Of a stretch of 64,000 bases of DNA, positions 59,427 through 64,000 are shown piece by piece. The position numbers and the translations under genes are program-made. Location of the stretch: contig NC_039509.1 of assembly GCF_003672135.1 (NCBI RefSeq), positions 12,410,663 to 12,474,662 on the forward strand, given 5' to 3'. The stretch is from Ooceraea biroi (taxonomy: Eukaryota > Arthropoda > Insecta > Hymenoptera > Formicidae). Every line of letters begins with the position of its first letter. The first letter of the stretch is position 1. The notes beneath the pieces are model-generated. The model made no database searches, was not told the DNA's origin, and saw only the letters and a program-made list of their open reading frames with translations.

Positions 59427-62400
59427 GTAAGTAAATGTACTACTTTGAATACTTTTGACGTCTTCAAAGCTTTTCGAAAACTTAAATATGCGGCGTTAAT
59501 GCGCTAAATGTAAAATCGCGTATATATTTATTTAAGAGATTCGCGACGTAACACATCATTAATATTATCATTAACAGTATCATCGACGTACAATTAATAA
59601 GTAATTATCATTATTATCAACATTATCATCAACAATAAATAAGTAATTAATAAGTAATTCAAATAATTCGTTAATATCGATGATTTGTTCAATTCGTTAC
59701 TATTCAATGAAGATAAATTAATGCATATTTATTGTTTTCAATTAATTATTCATATTTTTATATAATAAATTTTAACTCATGTTGTAAGGACAGTCATGTT
59801 AGCGCATTTTTGTTATCGTGCTTTATTCCGAAAATTTTTGAACAACAATAGCATTTTCTGACCATGGAATGGCACTCGATCATCCTAGATACCGTAATAT
59901 TTAATACGTAATATTTGACGTGTCTGTAATAAAAAATTTATGGGATAGTGCGAATAATAGTTCTGGGAAAAGAAACTTACCATCTGCGCCAGAGATATCC
60001 TATGAAAACTGTTGAAAGATGCAAGAGCATTGCCAGAGTGTTTTTGTGTGTCTTCTGAAATATTTTCAAGCTGCAACTTTTATAATATATTCGAGAAAGC
60101 ACGCCGTGACTCTCCATAAATATTCAACAGGCTGATGCAAAGTAAAATAATGAAACATTGATGTTATATGTAACAACTTCTAGTCATTTGCGATAAGATT
60201 ACATTCATGAACTTGTTGCTCGTTCTCATGTGCCAAACGAACGCGCAGCGAGACGATAAAGATGCATCTGAGTTTAATCGTCACAAAGAAAACATCACAA
60301 TAACCGCATCAGAAATTTTACAAATCTCTAAACTATACATAATCAACAACTTCCTATTCTCGAGTTTCTTCCGAGATTAAAGCGATTCGGACATTTCCTG
60401 CTGCTGTTAACTTTTCTCCTTGGAGTAAGTGCGAAGTTCAGAATCAGTTACGTCAGAATAGTTCCTCGAGTGCCTATAACCCTTAAAGAGAAACTTTAAG
60501 TTGGGGTCGAAGAATGCGATTAAAGGGTGCTATCGGTACGAGCTTAGCGCTCTCGTGTGCGATCCATAGTTATTTATAGTTCGAGCGGCATATTTTTAAC
60601 CGAGATCTTCCTCTCGTTGATGCTCATCATCAGACCTGACGCGCAAAACACGAAAGGGATTCTTCGACGTTCCGCGTTCGCATCATTGTGCCACGTGTCG
60701 CTGTCAGTGATAAACGTAGGCTAGTTATCGAGCGGGATGTACTGGCTAAATTGTCAAGAAGATTCGCGAGACCGGTCGGATGTCACAAAGAAATCGACAG
60801 ACGTCGAGTCTTTCGTGGCCGCGAAGAAATGTGCTTTTACACACAACGCGACGCGGTGATCAATAATTAGACTTACCGCGTTCGTCGGAGCGTGGCACGC
60901 ATGCTCCGCATACGGAACGCGCGACGAAGCTTCCGACGTGGCTATCATTGATAAAATTTCGATGCTGTTGCGCCCCGCCGATCAGACGCGCCTTCCTTCC
61001 TTATCCTCGCGGGTCCTCGCGAATTATCGGATTTCATTCGGCGCGATGAATTCGGGAACTTTCGCGATGGAAAGAGCATACGGCGCGATAAGTGATTTAA
61101 TCGTTAAAGTGCACTTCTGTCTATTTTTTGCAAGAAGTTAAGCGCTAGTAACTTAGCATGTTCGTCGTTTCGCACACGCATGTACACTGTGCTTAGTGAT
61201 TTAGACGGCTTTTTCAATTTAACAATTAACAATCGAATATTTTTATAAACGCGATACTGTCGCACTAATTATAATCTGTGGATGAATCGCAAAAATGTAT
61301 GATTAGCATAGCTAATCATAAAATTTCCTTGGATCAAATTACTGATACGGCTATACATAAGAATTTCTTCCATTAATTTTATATTCTGTTTTTATGAAAT
61401 TTCCATATTGATTCTGTAGAAAAAAGAAAAAATACAAATATACAAATTGTTTTTGTATATTTAACGAACTCACCTGAATCATTTTAACGCGACATCTTTG
61501 ACATAATTTTTCAGACAATTTGACAATGTGCCGTCTGCTATTGATTTTATGTATTTTTGTGAACGACCTACTACTTGTATACTAGATACGATATAAATTC
61601 GATACCTCGGTTCAACGCTCAAATATTACCTATGAACTTTCCATGTCATTAACCCGGCCAAAAGCGCAATGACCGTCTCTTGTACGAAATGAATGTATAA
61701 TGAACTATGTGATGCAGACACTTGCTGACGATCCAAACGATTATTACAAACTGTCGCGTTTTCCATAATGCAACGCTTGTAATGCTAGACGATCTGCGAT
61801 TACAGGCAATTGATCATGGATATCCAGATAGAAAGTTTTATGCCATCTATCACATGTATATAATGCTATCAAGAGAACTATATCATTAATCCTAAATTTA
61901 AGAAAATTGATGACTAAAATTTAAAATATTAAATGAAAAACTTCAGAGATGCATATGCTTCATATTAATCGGCATTAATTTATGTTAATCATGTTTGAAT
62001 CTTTTATGTGTACATATACACGAGGCAATTTTCTAATAATCATCTGTCTATTATTTCATTTTATGGAGGAGGAAGACTGCAGCTTGAAGTGTGAAATTAT
62101 AACTTCCATCTGTGATCAATGCCTATTGAAATCCACGCTCGATGATTATTGACTAGCGACGGCATGTTCTTAATAAGCAGAGACACTCGGCGCGGATCGA
62201 ACTTGATCAAATTGGGTCGAATCAACGAGCATACCGTCTCCTCGCGTTAATGTGTCTCGTCGAATCGAGATTTGCATCGAACGAGCTTTAAAAGCAAAAT
62301 AAAAATATCACGTCCTACCAATGCGATGCAATGTAAATTACTATTTATGTTACTCTTAAGCGTAAAAACAACACTAGTTCTCAACCTAAAAAACATGAAT

Positions 62401-63714
62401 CAAATATTTGCACTCGAAAATTCAAGCGTTCTTATGCAACATTCAGCCATTTTTATGTTATTTGTTATTTGACTGTATTAAGCGAGTACAGTTAGGTCTC
62501 ACGAATGATTAAAAGATACAAATATGCCATTTGGTGGACTTACTATGTCCGTCGTATCTTTAACCTTTCGTAACAGTTCTAACTATTTCATGTGACCCAC
62601 AAAAGGATGAAATGAAGGCATCAATTCTTAAATTACGAATGTTTTCATCGACCAACTATTTTGAGCATTCTCTTAGGAATTCTGAATAAAGCTCAGATTA
62701 ATTCAGTTTCGAAATAAAAACTGCAGAATGCTTTTTGTTCAGTATTACTTACATGTGCCCAATATCCTCGTATCAAATTTGTAATAATTAATTTCATCTT
62801 TAAAATGTCATTGTATAGTGCGTCCTCCAATTCATCCCAGGGCATCACGGTTCGCGATTATCGCATGCAGTGTTATACACATTCTAGGAACTAATCCATC
62901 GCGACGATACGTGGTTTTGCGTACGGGCGAAGACACATAACGAATTTCCTATAACAACGTAGACCTTGAAGGCTTAATTCTCATGTTCGCTTCATCTAAT
63001 AATCTCTCCTCCTCGTATGAGGTTATACATTAAATAAACTCGCGTTACGCTGCTCCATTTAAACGAGGCCTGTAGCCACTAATCTTTTCACGGATAAACT
63101 ATTCAGTGTAAATAAAAATTGAATGGCACATGGTTCACCATATTATATGTCGGTATTTTATTTTGTTTGTGACTATAAAAGCCAAATACGAGACAAATTA
63201 TCATCAAAACTTCTTTACTTGAAGTGATAATTGCGTTTGAAAAATGTAAGTGCTCTATTTAGCTATCAATCATATAAATAACATATAAATTTATTATATA
63301 AAACTCACATCATTTGGATGCTTTATCATTTGATGTTAATTATCAATTATTGATAACAATAAAAATATAACAACAATATATTAGTGTTATGAATAATATT
63401 CCCTGATATAATTATTTAATATTTATGACAAATATATTTATGTATATTAAGTTTCATGTCAATCGACTAAAATTAATCTCTTATCAGTTATCTTGATATT
63501 CAAGATCCTAATCTGCAGATACGTAAGCTCTTCATAAATATCCGGGATTATTGCGGTACAAAATGATTCCACGTGACAAGATAGAAAAATAGTCAAACAA
63601 AACTTTGCGCTGCTCAAAGAGCTCCGTAACACACGCTAAAAAGAAAAATCGAATTGCTTTGACTTTTTGGGTCACATGTTCACTTGTTCTCTCCAAATCG
63701 TAAAGGGACGCTTC
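59427..63714 (+). other. Probable TBC1D30-like intron 3, running past the window end
   Basis: No further exon of the gene recognised. It has ATTATCA-rich simple sequence at 59555-59670, a CpG-rich patch at 60600-61140 and a perfect 10-bp hairpin with a 3-base loop at 61298-61320. Confidence 0.45.
61298..61320. repeat. Perfect 10-bp inverted repeat, 3-base loop
   Basis: TATGATTAGC at 61298-61307 pairs with GCTAATCATA at 61311-61320. Confidence 0.9.
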
Positions 63715-64000
63715 TCAAGCGTATTCTTGTAAACGACCATATACATGCGGGGGATAAGACGGGGGTGCACAGTGGGAAGCTGCGTGCGGGGCGCATGCGT
63801 TGTGACGGGAGTGGCACCACGTAGAATCGCTACGGCAGCCACGGGGGCTGAAACGACGATTTCGTGGAACAACGTCGGTAGTGCCTATTGCAGGGCTCCA
63901 CGAGGCGGCAGCTACCCCTCGTGGCAACACTCCCTCACCACGGTAGTGTCGCGGGGTTGTATGCGCGCGCGCATACCACCCTTCGTCCAACTTATCGTTC
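63715..64000. other. Abruptly GC-rich block at window end, possible repeat element edge
   Basis: Composition jumps from strongly AT-rich to clearly GC-rich near 63715. It contains an 18-bp perfect palindrome GTATGCGCGCGCGCATAC (63959-63976) and a CCACGAGG/CCTCGTGG inverted pair near 63899-63926. A minus-strand frame is open for 91 codons (63715-63990) but is low-complexity and unrecognised. It could be the edge of a repeat or a CpG-rich exon; the window ends inside it. Confidence 0.35.

Noticed and set aside
60739..60870. Short ORF in a CpG-rich patch considered as the next TBC1D30-like exon
   Set aside because: Translation does not resemble the expected segment after HSAKR, and no phase-compatible acceptor was found.
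1..64000. CRISPR arrays, bacterial operons or viral genes
   Set aside because: No regularly spaced repeats, Shine-Dalgarno-led gene clusters or viral protein motifs were seen; the intron-rich genes are animal.

Overview
The window is insect nuclear DNA, most likely from a hymenopteran and perhaps an ant. The genes are insect-type, introns run from tens of bases to about 30 kb, introns are AT-rich, and CpG is not depleted (many CGCG-rich patches). That CpG pattern is familiar from ants and bees. No bacterial or viral genes were seen.

Layout. (1) 1-41511, plus strand: the synapsin gene (Syn). A CpG-rich 5' region (1-1500) ends in good splice donors. A leader exon (about 5566-6015) carries domain A, and eight more coding exons run from 8348 to 41511. 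The frame gives 578 residues counted from the Asn of NYLKRR, and the C-terminal domain E (EDTMKNLRKTFAGIFGDM) is complete. (2) 11661-13428, minus strand: a complete four-exon Timp gene (220 aa, 12 mature cysteines) inside synapsin intron 5. This is the synapsin/TIMP nested arrangement known from flies and vertebrates. (3) 41512 to about 50600: the Syn 3' UTR and a long stretch without recognisable genes. (4) 50793-51004, minus: the last exon of a gene related to PIERCE1/PIERCE2, microtubule inner proteins of cilia and flagella. (5) 51451-52464 (ORF open to 52635), minus: a single-exon secreted leucine-rich-repeat protein. (6) 57179-59426, plus: the first three coding exons of a TBC1D30-like RabGAP. 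Its catalytic TBC domain lies beyond the window.

How the genes relate. Synapsin binds synaptic vesicles and actin at presynaptic terminals. TIMP is a secreted inhibitor of matrix metalloproteases. They share a locus but no pathway. The LRR and PIERCE-like genes lie head-to-tail on the minus strand, and the TBC1D30-like gene diverges from them.

Most notable points. The synapsin frame has no AUG upstream of domain A, and its first in-frame ATG lies inside domain C, so non-AUG initiation or an unseen upstream exon is required. The PKA-site arginine codon that is edited in flies is split across a splice junction. Synapsin intron 2 appears to be a GC-AG intron. A 26-bp motif with one mismatch recurs downstream of Syn. 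A MITE-like element and several perfect hairpins lie in the introns. The last 280 bases are abruptly GC-rich.
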